Position numbers and translations under genes: made by a program. From Fasciola hepatica (lineage: Eukaryota; Platyhelminthes; Trematoda; Plagiorchiida; Fasciolidae), in assembly GCA_948099385.1 (NCBI GenBank), contig CANUEZ040000028.1:2046001-2110000 (forward strand): DNA of 64,000 nucleotides, in the 5' to 3' direction. A model generated the notes under the pieces. It had not been told where the DNA came from. It did not search any database and saw only the letters and a list, made by a program, of their open reading frames with translations. Below, piece by piece: positions 31,301 to 43,903 of this stretch. Every line of letters begins with the position of its first letter. The stretch's first letter is position 1.

Positions 31301-32370
31301 GAGAGTCATGCAGGTAATTAGTTATAGCTCAAATATGAGATGTCTGGATTGGGTTGCTTGTTTCTGACATTCATTAGCCTAGCCAGTGCTTCCACCTTGT
31401 TTGGGTGGCTTAAGACATCCAATTCCAGTTTTTTCTTAGAAGAATCCAAACGCAATTTAATCGCATGGGACATACGTATTATTTGGAGATAGGACGAGAA
31501 GTTCCTCGTCTTAGTGAGTCTTCTTTGGAGTTTGGCTAGGTTACCGTTAAGACGATCTAGAGAGTTCCGCTGATTGCGAATGATGGGCCCTGAGACTGGA
31601 TTGATTTTGTCGAGGCAGTAATGAAGATTCGAATACAGTTGGGCAGCCGCTATCTCTAGGTCATTAGATAGAAACTATTTGTCACAGTTTAGGGGACGGA
31701 TAAGTGAGGGTAGACTATTCCATCAAGCTGCATTGCATTGCTTATTGGTGATCGGAAGCTGTGTTTCGGCTGACTTATCAGTGTGAGGCCAGGGTGCTGT
31801 AAAAACACAGGATACCATCGTATGGTCACTACCGGTGTAGCGACTTAAGATTTGGGTATCTAAATTCTTGATACCAACAGTGAAGATAAGGTCTAACGTA
31901 TTTCTCCCTCGAGTGGGGGCTAAAACATGCTGTACCCAATTACGCACGTGGATACAGGAAAGGAAATCATGAAGTTTTAGGGGCGATGTCATGGAATGCC
32001 AGCATATTTCAGGCACAGTGAAATCATCAGCTGGTATTTTAGCGGTTACTGGGAGGTTAGAGACATAGTTTAATGCGTCTATTATTGCTGCCCTGGTTCG
32101 GAGGACGGTGGAGACATCCTACGAGAAGTAGTTGTTCATCTTCTTTGATAGTGGGCCAGACCGAGTCTGGAATGTTGTCTAGAATAAGACGATGGAACCT
32201 ACTCGCCGTGAATGTGTCTGGTATAAGTGAAGCAGCCGTCTCCTCTTTGGTCAGATCTACTGTTGGTGATGGCTTGATAGCCGGGTGTGGATACGTGGTT
32301 TAATGGGGTGTGATCCATCAACCAAGTCTCGGTAACTAGTAAGATATCAGAGTGTAGGTCTAATGCAAGC
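31300..32370 (-). pseudogene. Endonuclease and linker of the same LINE
   Basis: The N-terminal end begins LDLHSDILLVTETWLMDHTP and STPGYQAI (in the frame 32522-32199), and the C-terminal part appears at 32016-31723 as RGRNTLDLIFTVG and RYTGSDHTMVSCVF. The ETWL and SDH motifs are intact. The GDFN region lies near 32050 and is degraded. A linker with basic helices fills 31300-31720. The 5' end of the LINE appears cut exactly at the endonuclease start, where gypsy RNase H sequence begins in the same frame. Confidence 0.7.
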
Positions 32371-32645
32371 GTGCCTGCAACAGGATCATCGATTACTGAG
32401 ATGTGATGTGCATCACTCGTGAACTGAGTAATGTATTCCATATATCTAGACTCTTTGGGAGAGTATCTATCCGTGGTGGCATGCAATGCTTGGATGATCG
32501 GTTTATTGTCGGTGTAGACCATAAAAACACATCCTCCTAAAGTGTGCCTAAAGTGGCGGATTCCCAGGTAGATAGCAAGGGTTTCGCGGCCAAAAGCACC
32601 ACACTTGGATTCAGACGGCGGTGGACTTAGAGAAGAATGTAACGG
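32365..32645 (-). pseudogene. Ty3/gypsy RNase H fragment
   Basis: In one frame: ESKCGAFGRETLAIYLGIRH, FRHTLGGCVFMVYTDNKPI, DRYSPKESRYMEYITQFTSD and HHISVIDDPVAGTLA. These match the RNase H of Ty3/gypsy polymerases (the family pattern is R-E-L-L-A-I-Y, then FTDHKPL, RQLxxISQFTSD, and DNVVADALSR). The frame passes straight into LINE endonuclease sequence. No integrase follows. It may belong to the same element as the gypsy RT at 36417-37625, which is on the same strand and ends just before the RNase H. Confidence 0.78.
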
Positions 32646-32649
32646 ACCG

Positions 32650-33300
32650 ACAAGTGATGATAATGATAAAGGTAACGGTATATTTCTTGACCGTGGTCAC
32701 GACACGTAAACAAGGCAAGGTCAGAAAATACAGCAGTACATAACAATGTGGGGCGTTCACAGTTTTGAAGTTTAAGAATTACACCGCGGCAGAGATAAAA
32801 AATAAAGCTGAATTGTATATGGGTGAGCTACGGTGGAGATGATTTCCGCGGGAACGGTGAACTCGTTTCGAATTTTGGGAGGGCGCCGTGGATGACTGGA
32901 CAAACGTGGTAATGCTAGTGTGAGCGACACTAGAGAAGGTCAGGAATAAACTCTGCAATCCGGCGAGACTCATAGGGGATTGTTACCCCGGATTATGGTC
33001 ACTGGTCAGCCATGTGCTGTGCCTCATATAGCGTCAGCAGGCGAGAGTATAGCTTTAAACCATTGTAAATCCGATTGATCAAATCGTTTAGTCTGTGCGG
33101 TAATCTGGGAGCATTATCGAGTTGGTTGACGACTACCCAAGTAACCAGTGTGGTCTGAAAGAGATCGAGAGTGCGGCAGCCTGGGGAGTGTTCCAGCTGT
33201 GGGTTATGTTTATCGTTTAATAGAAACCAGACAATGAACATTTTGTTACCTGACGGCCAGTGGGCCGATCTAAAGGGGATCAGCTGACGGAGACTGGTAG
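32650..33300 (+). repeat. S-family repeat, internally deleted copy
   Basis: Starts GATGATAATGATAAAGG and GGTATATTTCTTGACC, similar to the start at 51115, and later has the TGTTCCAGCTGTGGGTTA block (33189) found in the two long copies. About 800 bases that lie between these blocks in the long copy are missing. Confidence 0.6.
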
Positions 33301-33559
33301 TCTTTTAGGGTAGTTGGGTCATGTTAGAGATATGAGGCGACACCAAGCTCAGGCTTGACTGGAGTCCAAAATAATTTAGTTGATAAGTGGTGTACGAGGA
33401 GAGGGGCCCAGCTAGGAACCAGTAATAAACCAATAGGAGAGGGTGGGATCAGAAGAGGAATGGGAAAGAAGGAAGAGAGCCGACTGGTCGGTGCTCCACT
33501 TGTGGTCGGGGATGGCAAACAATGAAAAGGAAAGAGGTGAGGCTTTTTCAAGTGAATGC

Positions 33560-35265
33560 TAGCGCACTGATACTACCACTACCAATAATAATGGTGTATT
33601 TCTCGACCATGGTCTAGACGCGCTTGCAAAAACATGGTCATGGTGCACAACGTTACTATAAACGATGAACCTTACACGAATTTCAAAGAGAGGCATGAAA
33701 TACGTCAGAAACAAAACAATATAGCTATAAATGGTTTGAAATGATCGAAATGGCAATGGTTTGCGCGGCGAATATGGTTTGGTTTCGAATTCGGGTTGGT
33801 TGGTGGTGGCCCGTGGAAATGCAGAATATGTCGTGGAAATATAGTGCTAAGGATTCGTTTTAGACCAAAATGACGCAAGCCGTGGATAACGGAGGCCTAT
33901 TGGGATTCTATGAACGGAATAGTTTCTGAACATGGAGAAGTGAAAGAAACGTAGGAGAGTACGTTCGTGAGTTTCGGTGAATATGAAGAGACCGGCTCTC
34001 TAAGAAGACGATATGGGCCCGGAATGACGGATATTCCCGGTTTTAATAAATGGAGTACGCCATGAAACAGGGAGACATGAGCAAACTGTGTGGAAGTGCA
34101 CTCGAAAACGTTGATGAATTTGGAGGAAACAGCAATCCATATAAAAGGTGAGTTTAGGTTCAGGATCGATAACCCGAATCATCCAGAAAAAGAAGCTTGA
34201 CCTGAAGGTCTTGAATTAGTGAAGAATCGATTTCAAGCCGAATGCCGCCCGAAAGAAAAATGAAATCTTGCGACAGAAACCAGAGTGAAACACCTCCACA
34301 TAGTCTAGTGCCGTATTGTTCTGTTATGCTGACAAAATATATTGACTTATTGATTCTCAGTGATATTCGGCATCTTTATTGGGAACTACCGATGAGGGGG
34401 ATGAGTGGAGTCGTGTTCGGATGGCGTATCGAAATTTAATGACTAAAAAATTCCAGTGTTGCTTGTTCTGGCTTTGTTATTGGGTTATTTCACGTGAGAC
34501 CAAGGTGATGTGCATCATTCCGTGGGTATGGTTCATCAGGAGGGGCAAGGGACGTGTCAATCAATCAGTAGCAGGTTGCGCGAAAACTGTTAATTGTGAA
34601 GACTCGAACAGTGACTTCAGTAGAAGAGGCGTTGCTTTAGAAGAGGCCTATCAATCTACTGGTTAGCAGTTGGGGTGACTCAGGTCGTGTGGTTCGATTG
34701 CAATCCCGTTTGGTATGAAAGATTCCATTTAAGTTCTTGTCGGTTCCATTCAGAGTGTAAATTTTGGTCATCGAATGTGGAGCCCAAGAGGGTTGGAGAC
34801 GACGAACCTGAAACAAGTGATGTTAGCCGTCTGGACGTGGTTCCAGCTGTGAGTTATGGTAATAAGTGGTGACAATTAATGATGAACTGGTTGGGTTTAT
34901 GTGAACTGTCAGTGGCACATTCTGTATTCTGATCTGGGTTTTAATTCAAGAGCTTAAGTAGCGTGGGGTTGTGGGGGGGGGGGTTGATCAGTATTACTAC
35001 AGGCTAGCAAGATAGCCTAAACCGGGTGGGCTGCTGAGCCTGCATCTCAAAGGACAAATGGTTTGCACGCAATTAGAGGTTGTGAAGAGCAATTAAGTAA
35101 GGTTGCAGAAGGAACCACTAGGGCATCGGTGGTGATGCGCTGGAGAAAATTGTTATCATGCGGAGAAACGTGGACGTTAGTTCGTCCGTGCTTCTGCTCG
35201 ATAGTAATGGCCTACTGGAATTGAACTTGAATGTGAGCGGGGTAATCTCATGATGCGGTGGCTGC
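33560..35265 (+). repeat. S-family long repeat, copy 2 (with 5' part)
   Basis: The longest copy. It begins with ACCAATAATAATGG and GTATTTCTCGACCATGG (as at 23.3 kb), runs through the GAAACAGGGAGACATGAG and GGTTCCAGCTGTGAGTTA blocks shared with copy 1, and ends near 35265. It contains a G-tract (about 34973-34984). Several short plus-strand frames inside are not conserved between copies. Confidence 0.68.
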
Positions 35266-36416
35266 ATGAACATATTGGTTATAAAAGTGAGGAGAGACAG
35301 TTAGTAGGGAATGGGAAATATGGACGGTTCTCCGTGTTCATTTTTTGTAGACTTAAATGAGGCAGGTGTTGGTCATCTGTTGCCTTCGTATGCTATCCGT
35401 GTCAGTGAGCTTAAAGTCCGGACTGCAGTGGGGATTGTAGTTGGCAGGAATCTGTGGTTACTGTTAGGTAGGGATGTAAGCCTAAGCGTAGCTTGGAAGC
35501 TAGGACACCGAGAAGGCCACTTTCTAAGAAAGATGACGGGAAATGGAGGGGTATGGATAGAAAAGATGACCGGTTTTCACTGTTCTTTTCTGTTTTTTTT
35601 TGCGTTTCCGGGCTTCACCGTGGTTGCTGTTATTCGTCATGTACGCCTACACGCTGCCAGGGTCAATGGGGTAAAAGTCAGGGCTATGGTAGCGATTGCA
35701 TTTGACGTCGACATGCATGCTAGGTGCGCTTAGGGAGGGTATGGGTTGGTTGAAACTTAGAGCGGGAGGTGGATAAGCGTATGTGCAGAGCCCAGTGCAC
35801 TGTCACTCCAGTCAGTCTCGTGCGTGAAAACCAAAAGCTTGTCGAGCGAACAAGGGTAACGTGGGGTTTCCCATTTCGCAGGATCAGGCCTGAGCTGATG
35901 GGGGACGTACCCATTAATGAAGGTTGCCCATTCCCTTCACAGCCCGAGGTCAGTGGTATACGGAGATCGAATCGGTCCCACAAGGTCTTTTCTTGCTTTC
36001 ACTTTTCTCTTTTGGTCTTTTAGTTTCCTAACAGAGGGGTGGTTGAGCCCACATAGGAATTTCTATAGCCCCTCCGCCCGATCGTGATTTTTGCGTATCT
36101 GTCTTTTTTTCGCAACTTCTGGGGGTGGTCTGTTTTCCCCACTTTCGGGCGATGCTATGGTATGGGTGCAGTCGACATCAGGGGTTTCGCTAGCATGGGC
36201 CGGAAAATGCAGGGTGGGACTAAGCAAACACTCGGAGTAGGACAACGATTATTGTAAGGGACAAGCTAGCATACGTGTGATTAAGTTCTTCATTCCGGCA
36301 ACCAGCACAGGCGAGGTTCAGCCAATAGCTGTGAACCGTAGTCATTTCAATACCGGGTTGTCGTCAGAGCAGGGGCTGCATAGTATAACTATTCCAGTCT
36401 TGTCTTGACCACTGCA
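35266..36416. other. No recognised gene
   Basis: The longest frame (35311-35733 plus, 140 codons) has no known motif and no partner in the other S copies. It may still be S-family flank. Confidence 0.35.
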
Positions 36417-37625
36417 TCAGACATCGGCAAGCTGGTAAGGGTTTTGTAGGGAACCCAAAAAGGTTGAAACTGAGAAAGGCGGGGTCGGCAGGCATATGTG
36501 GAGAGCTCGGGCGGCGTCGGATAAGTGTTGTTGCAGTACCGCTCCCGCGGCTTCGCCGGATGGTCCGGTGACTTCAGCCATTAGGGCCGTCGGCTTCAAG
36601 TATGGTGACGAGGCCAAGTCGTTGGTAGCCTGCCTCAGCAAAGCGAATGCTTGGCGTGCAGCTTCCGTGAAAGCTGGCGGCGTTGCTTTTCCTCTTACCA
36701 GATCTGTGAGCGGTTGCATTGACTGAGCTCATTGTAGAAGGAGGCTCCGATAAAAGTCGATCAACCCGTCGAAATACCAAAGTTGCTCGAATGAGGTGGG
36801 CTCTGTGTAGTCTAGGATAGCCTCACCGTATTCTTCCGTGGTACGGTCCCTGTAGAGTTAACCTTGTGGCCCAGAAGTTTAATGGCATCGACTCCTTTTA
36901 CATACTTATTCGAGTTGACCATGACCTCATGTTTGGATAGGCGGTAGCGAGGCTTGTGTAGGTGTGCTAGATGTTCTACCTTAGATGGGCTGGCAGTCAC
37001 TATGTCGCCAGGAAAAGCGAACGCGAAATCCACGCCAATGTGTGCCATATCGATGAAACGCTAGAAAATTTGCACAGCTTGGCTAAGTTCAAGCAGCGCT
37101 CAGAGGAACTCGAAAAGACCGGAAGAAGTTTTGGGGACATTTGCCCTAGCCTGGGGTGTTTGATTATACGCAAGCACCAGATACATTTGGCTGAAAATTA
37201 TCTTGCCAACTAAACCAACTGTGAGGTCAGTTATGTGGGGAATAGAATGTCAGTCGGGCTTGGTCGCCTGGTTGCGAGAGAGACAGTCCCCGCACGATCT
37301 CCAGTCGCCAGGTGACTTCCTTGGCACCATGTGTGGGGTGGTGCCCACTGACCGCTGAAAGGCCGGATAGATGCCAAGTTTGGCACATGTTGGAACTCGG
37401 AGAAAGCCGCCTTGAACTTGTTTGGGGCTAACCTGTGGGACCATGTTCAGACCTGGGGCCCGTGTGTGACAATACGGCTGGCCAAGCCGGTGGTGATTGA
37501 GGGCATGTTGCCGTTTGGGCGGACAAGATTGGGGTACTCAGTGAATAAACTATCAAATTCTGGTTTTGACGTAGAAAATGGCATAGGGATATCTGAGGAC
37601 TGAGCTTCGGCCAGGGAACCAACAA
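36417..37625 (-). pseudogene. Ty3/gypsy reverse transcriptase
   Basis: On the minus strand in several frames: FDSLFTEYPNLVRP and RIVTHGPQVSPKQ (start of the RT region), then AKLGIYPAFQRSVG, HMVPRKSPGDWRSCGDCLSR (a clear gypsy RT block), KIIFSQMYLVLAYNQTP, NVPKTSSGLFEF, QIFxRFIDM, the active-site region FAFPGDIVTASPSKVEHL, IKLLGHKVNSTGTVP, and the connection QSMQPLTDLVRGK and GAVLQQHL. The catalytic YxDD position reads FPGD, so one Asp is lost. Stops and frameshifts are many. No LTR, protease or integrase was found next to it. Confidence 0.82.
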
Positions 37626-40600
37626 CGAAGTTCGATGTAACTCAAACCGCCAGCGGTCAGTTACCAGAGTCGTCTACCAGGCCACGATTTACTGAAATAT
37701 CTAATTATTACGAACGGAAAGATGACATGTCACACGAGATGCTGGCTTTTCTTCCACTACTGTCAGTCGCGAACGCAAACCGTACCAGCTTATATGTTAT
37801 AGGGTACATGGGATGCACTGTGGAAAAAAAGAGAAAGAATGTGTATCACAAATAACACGGCAATTCGTTTTTTGTTTGTAGCTAATGCCAGGAAAGACAG
37901 ATTGTTTGCATCGGCTCTTACTGTGCACGAAGTGGTTTTTTGTCTTAATCAACACAACTTCGCTGAAGGCCAGCGGTTTTGATGCTGGTTGCATAATTGT
38001 ACTTTGAATGACCCTAGTCAGGTCAGCTAGACGACCACATTCGACGTTGCCTTACACTTCCGTTTCACAATCTCCAAACAGTATATTTCACTGCAAGACA
38101 TTTTTCTCCAGAGTTTACCAAGAGTCAACCATCCAGAAACTGTTTACTCTCTCCATCAGTCCCACTGTAGGCCAACACAGAGCTGTTTCATTGCAATATC
38201 ATCACCTTGCAAAGCTCCATGTCCTCCCAATATGTGCATATCTGACAGACACTTGTATCTCTGTTGGAGCTTGCTGCCATCACCTCGCGAGGGCAGAAGC
38301 GGCGGGGCTTTTCGCATTTACTTGCCCGGAATCCTAGGCGGCGGTGATAATAACACTCACCGGATTGCTAATTCGCTGGTTGAGCTCCAGGCGTAAGACG
38401 GCTGCGGCTTTGACTTTGCTAGCGTGGGCCACTGATCGTGGTCTCGTGCTGTTTGACCACCTGCATAGAACGGTAAACGCCTGGCTTAACCTCTGAATAT
38501 CGGATTCTCTACCAGGTGCGGTGCACTGAGTGGTAGTCCACGCAGGTTTAACGTGGAAGCCTGGTGGGGTAAAGTTGGAGCTAGCAAACCTGTGGGACTG
38601 TGGGGTAAATGCACTCGCCTGCTCGCGGACCCCGTCTTTGGTCTCGGCTCACTTATCCGGAGTCCGACCTCGTATTAGAGCGGAGGCTATGCTCTGAGCA
38701 TACGGCAGAAAGAGCTACACGCACGGTTGATGCAAGACTGCATCCTCTTCGGATATCCAGCCTACAAATAAACGGAATTCCCACGACAACTGTGATGGCG
38801 TCATGTTTCCTAGTTGGATTTTGGAGAGAACGTGCTGGATATTGATGCTGCCACGCGCCTAGTGAGGGCTTTCGCGGTGCGTCGTACTGGTTGTGATCCG
38901 GAAGTTCATAGAAACATCTCTGATTTGTGCCATCATGCCGACTAGAACTGCTAAGAGCAGCTCACTATGTTTGGGTCGCTGACCAGATAAGCGGGCCTCC
39001 TGGAAACTAGGCTAGGCGACGGCCATGAAGACCTCTAGATTTTCCGATACGAAATCAGGTATTTTCTTGTGCACTACATAGCCCTCTGGCTAGCAATCCG
39101 GCTGGAATGCTTGTTCATCACGAAGAATATGCATCATATAAATGGACTAGGCAGGGAGCCCAAAACGTTTAGGCCACGAGTGATATGTGAAATCTTGGAA
39201 CTAATGTAAATGAAACTGACCGGTGCAGTGATGTAAACCAAAAACGGTTATCTTTAAAAAAACTGCGCATAGTTGAAAGAATTTATTGGGTTAGATAAAC
39301 CCAATAAAGTTTTGGCGTATAATAGGCTGAAAGTATGCCCGACGAAGCGAACAAAAACTGCAGAAGACTTGGCCTGACTAGGTCATTTCCGTGGAATTGG
39401 ATAATAAGGATGAAGGAAGCAGGCGTATCAACTATAGAAGAGCACATACTCGGCTTATACGACTGCTTTCGTTGGAGAAGTCAACAACGAAAGATCGTCG
39501 AGTGCTAACGGCTTGCTTCATCACTGGGCCTGAGCACAGAGACCGCACACTGGCGTGTGCCGAGGAAGTGTGTTGGAGGTAGCGCTGACGGTTTCCATTT
39601 GCGCGAAACTTACAGCCAAACTAGCGGTAGATGGGGTGTGATCGGCTGATCACTACAGTGGTGCCAAAATCCGAGATTACTCGCAGAAGTTTGAGAGGAG
39701 CCTAAGTCGTTACGGTTTTCATAGTAGAAAACAGCGGCCAGGAAAACAGCTGTCTTTGAATGAACCCCAGCAGCTGAGGCAGCTGTCAAATGCCCACGGC
39801 TATACGGACGTTATAGCAGATGCCCGCGAAATTAGGTGCTTATTGTTTCTTCTAATGCTAGGCAGTTATTTATGAAGCCCAGTGAAGTTATTTTGGCTGA
39901 AGCCACCCGTCATTCCAACCGCGGCAGCCACACCGTTTGACAAAATTTGGAAGTTATCAAAACAAGATTGGGTCGTAGTATTTTCCACTTCGTTCTCTCC
40001 AGCGAGTGGCTGTTTGTTTATTGCTTGATGCCATAGGGCTGTTCCCTTTTTGCCTGAGTGCTAAAGAACGATTGGTTTCGGCTGTCTGGGAACCACTTTT
40101 TTGACTGTTCTGCTTGCAGACGATTGAACCTTCGGCTCCCTAAGCTAGTATCGCGTCTGGTATCTCTCCAAAACAAAGTGATCGAGACTGTCTCAGTACA
40201 AACACTCCTTAACCTATTCCACTGACTTTTACCGCCCTTCGGCAACCGCCGGAACGTTTGGCTAGTTCCTCTTTCCTTGGGCCATTCCGGGGATGTAGTC
40301 AGTACCTGGCTTTCGGAGGGCTAAAGGTGTCTCGGTGCCCGAGATGGCTATGCTTCTTGCTCGCCTCTCGCAAAGCTCCTAGACGACCTTCGTCCGTTGC
40401 GGCCTCTGCCGTTTGGTGGCGAAGATATTCCCACTAAAGTGAGAGAACGTAAGCAAATTTCCGGCGCTCCCCACTGGATTGGCTGACTTAAAGTCAGGGG
40501 GCTCAAAATGCAAACCTTAAGATTACCTCACATCTGGTGCCGCCTGTGAGCAAGGAAGAGGACCTCTGTACGGTGAAAAAGAGCACTCCGTCTAGGGCAA

Positions 40601-42588
40601 GCATTGCAAACGATTCCATCTTGAAAAATTCCGCTGGGCTTCAGACGGCGAGGTTTTCGAACAGAGAGCGGCCTTGCAGTCCTCTGTTACTTTTCCCTTT
40701 TACGATCTCCCTCGACTTGTAATCAACTATGAAATAGAGCGTACTTTTCTGTCGCCGTCCTCCAATCATTACCGGTTAACCGACTGATCAAATTCCTCTA
40801 TTCCACTGCCGAAACGTTGTCATCCTCCCCTGGCCGATTCCTAGCTATTTCGGCCTCGTCCACTGCACATCCTCATCGTTTCTTAGCTTCCTCTTTAACT
40901 GCTGGTTGTCAAAATTTCCGCTTTTCCTTCTTGACTCCCGGCCTTTGCTGTCCAGCTTCATCTGTCTCATGTTTATATCCCAAATTTTCAGCCATCCTTG
41001 ACCACTCCGGGCGACTTCGCCACCTGACCCTGGCTTTCAACTTTGCCCGGAAGTGTTATTATTTCTGTTTGTTGTACCACTTCCCCCACTCATGTAACAA
41101 TCTTACGCACGCCTATTTCGCTTACACCTAGACCAGGTTGACCTCACTACTACTACCCCGGATTGGCGGCGGAGTAGCGCAACAGCTCGCAAAGCAAGCA
41201 ACCATGACAGATTCTGAACTCATGGTTGACTGCTCTTCCTTTGGCACAAAAGAAAGCTCTCCTACGGCGTTCACAACTTGTCCATCCTTATCCGCTTCCT
41301 CCCCACATTCCTTTCCACTTCCATACCTCACGGTTTCTTCGGTCAACTTTGACCGCTGTGGAGCCACTGGTGAAGATCCTGACTATGATCTCCCTTGTCC
41401 TTCTTCCACTAGCTTTCGCAAGCCACCGAACTTGCAACCTCGGCTGGTTTCCAGGTTTGTCCTTGATGTTCAGTCGAACAAGCTACTTTTAGCCTTTGAA
41501 TCCTGACGTTTATAAAACAGCAGACGGGTTCGGCCCGAATCCATAAATTTCTTTGCCATCGATGCCTGTTGCACTCATAAAGCTTGCATTCAGGGCTCCA
41601 GTTCCATCGTTTGGTTCCGGCCCCCGTTTAACCACTCCTCGAAGTTATGTTAGCACCTCTCTGAGGACTCTGAGGCTACGGTTTCCGGCCTTGTTGGCGC
41701 TGACACTGTTCGCGGTGGAAAAGCTGAAGCGGCTCTCCTAGAATTGACCCCAGTCAATATTCATATATGTGCAGTAAGGCTTAGGAGTTCCTTGCAATAC
41801 AGGCCGTCGAAACTCCGATAGATGCAATTTTTGTTGTTCCTGCGTATGCACCCACCTACTGCAGTCCGAGTGCAACCAAAGAGATGCCTTTTACCAGAAG
41901 CTTTACAGCATATAACAAAATGAAGGCCGGGCTGAAATTGTGGCTTTGGAATGGCTTCTGAAAGCTGGAGTGTGTCGTCTGTCACCAAACAAGGCACATT
42001 CATGAGGCTTCATAAGCTACACCAATACAAAGAAACCTTTGTCTTCCACAACTGTCTCCAAAGTTTGCGACCTTTTATTAGGTCAATCGGATAATAGGCT
42101 CCCATATGTAGTCTGGACACTCACCAGCGCATCGGCCTTCCGTTGGATCATAAAATATGATCTGCAATAGAAGAGCATTGGTCGGAGCTGGGCCCCTACT
42201 AGCTTGAGCTTGAACAGAAGATAATTTGATGACTGACGGGAGTCTATTGTCTCGTCGGGTACCCAAATCGTGTGGTTCGGGGGGTACAGGGTACAGCGGC
42301 TAGAACTGGGCTAACTGACCTTAGAAACCGATGGGAAGCTAGGAGAACTAGTCAGTTGGAGGGAAGCATCACGGCAGCTACCAATATATCTTCATGTGTT
42401 CAAGTAATTCTAGGTCACCAGACTTGGGCCGAAATACTTCTGGATCTTGTGTCTATATTCTTTCCTTTGGGGTACAGAACTGAAAGAAAGTGGACACCAT
42501 GGGACAGCAAACAAGGGCCAGATCGATAAACGGTTGATTGCCAGATGGAATAACAAATGAGTACACGTTCATTCGTGAACGGGTTTAT
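37626..42588. other. Long stretch without recognised gene
   Basis: Contains the second copy of the dispersed repeat (39525-39665), a perfect 11-bp hairpin (39282-39308) and a C/T-rich tract at about 40800-41420. Frames at 40817-41131 and 41138-41506 (plus) reflect that composition and lack motifs. Nothing else could be supported. Confidence 0.4.
39525..39665. repeat. Dispersed repeat, copy 2 (partner at 22.2 kb)
   Basis: Shares ordered blocks with 22240-22400: GAGACCGCACA, CCGAGGAAGTGTG, GCGAAACTTACAGCC and GATCACTACAGTGGT. The type is unknown. Confidence 0.45.
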
Positions 42589-43903
42589 TTATTTTTTCGC
42601 TTTTTCCTCTAGGACTGGTAGACGGGACAGAACAGGAAAGAACAACTCGAAAGCATGACAGATTAGAGGGGCAAGTTGGTTTGGGAGTAGGCCGGGACCT
42701 AACCCCGGGTGGTTATCCAGGAGAGCTTTAAAGGTTGCTTTCGATGATACAGCCATTGTTTCATGTAGAAGACTATTCCAAAAGGCTATAATCTTGCAGG
42801 TGAAGGTTTGACATACGAATGCACGGGGACGGGGCTCGAACAGTTTCTTACTATGTTTACTTGGCGTTTCTAGGCATGCACGTGTGAAAAATCGATCCAG
42901 TAAATCTGCAGAGAATAAGTTGTACACGGAGAAAGCGTCTCGCTGACGTCTTACTTCTAAAAGATAGGGATTCAGTTCAGTCATACAAGCTGGGTATGAG
43001 GTATTTTGCAAGCCACGCAGCATCTTCATTGCCCTTCTATGGACTCGTTCCGGCAGGTCTCGATCCTTGGTGAGACTGGTGTGTACCACTTGACGGCCAC
43101 ATTCTAGCACAGAATAAACATGCTTTCCATGGGGGAGATGGAAGTCCTTTTTTGATATATGGAAGAAGAAACGCCCAATTATACAGAGAATCCAAAAACC
43201 GGATTTTCTGGCTTTTCCTTGGTGAGATAAAAAAAGGCTTTTACGAAGCCAAAACCCTAGTGACATTTGATGATCTACGTTTCGGACTTGAGTGCTACTA
43301 CTGATCCACAAAGAATGGTCGAGAATTCTGCCAAACCTCACTGAGACACTCATGTCGTAGTTGATTGGCAGGCCCCACTCAGAGGGCCACTTTTCTTCTG
43401 CAGTTATGGCCTGTTGCCCTTCTGCTGGACGGGATCTCTATTTTGTCGCATCATCTGCATACATTTCTATGTTGATGTGGATGACGTCAGATAGGTCATC
43501 AATATAGGCAAGAAGAAGAAGAAGAATAAGTACTGATCCCCGAGGCTCTAAGATAGAGACAGGGGATGTGGAGGAGTTACATGGCCCTATCCTAGCTGCA
43601 ATGGACCAGTCTGCAAGAAGGCTGCGGGGACCGGCTGTGGCTGATCCGAAATGCCATATCTTTTACCTTTACCAAGAAAGGATCACGGGACACTCTATCA
43701 AAGGCTTTCGCAAACCTGATGAAGATAGAGTGAGATATCCGTCCAAAATCAAATGAATAATTTAAGCCATCCATCACAGTTAGCATATCGGCGAGGCAAG
43801 ATATGTGAGGTAAGAAACCGTACTGGGAAGGGTGTAACGACCGGTCGTGGAAAATCCCCACGAAGAAAAGCTGCAGTTCCATGTTTCCCTTAACGTCACT
43901 CAC
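42589..43903 (-). pseudogene. LINE element D, RT palm and C-terminal part
   Basis: On the minus strand: HPSQYGFLPHISCLADMLTV, IRFAKAFDRVSRDPF, then in another frame YIDDLSDVIHINIEMYADDA (active site YADD at 43450-43461, intact), LPINYDMSVSVRFG, a VLECGRQVVHTSL thumb, and a C-terminal LLEVRRQRDAFSVYNLF and KKLFEPRPRAFVCQTF, then FWNSLLHETM. The last 254 codons (43353-42589) form one frame. After the stop comes AATAAATAAA, a possible polyadenylation signal. The subfamily is the same as elements C and F. Confidence 0.85.

Noticed and set aside
35311..35733. 140-codon plus-strand frame
   Set aside because: Not conserved in the other S-family copies and no domain recognised.
41138..41506. 122-codon plus-strand frame and its antisense frame at 41128-41367
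   Set aside because: Reflects a C/T-rich tract open in more than one frame; no motif.
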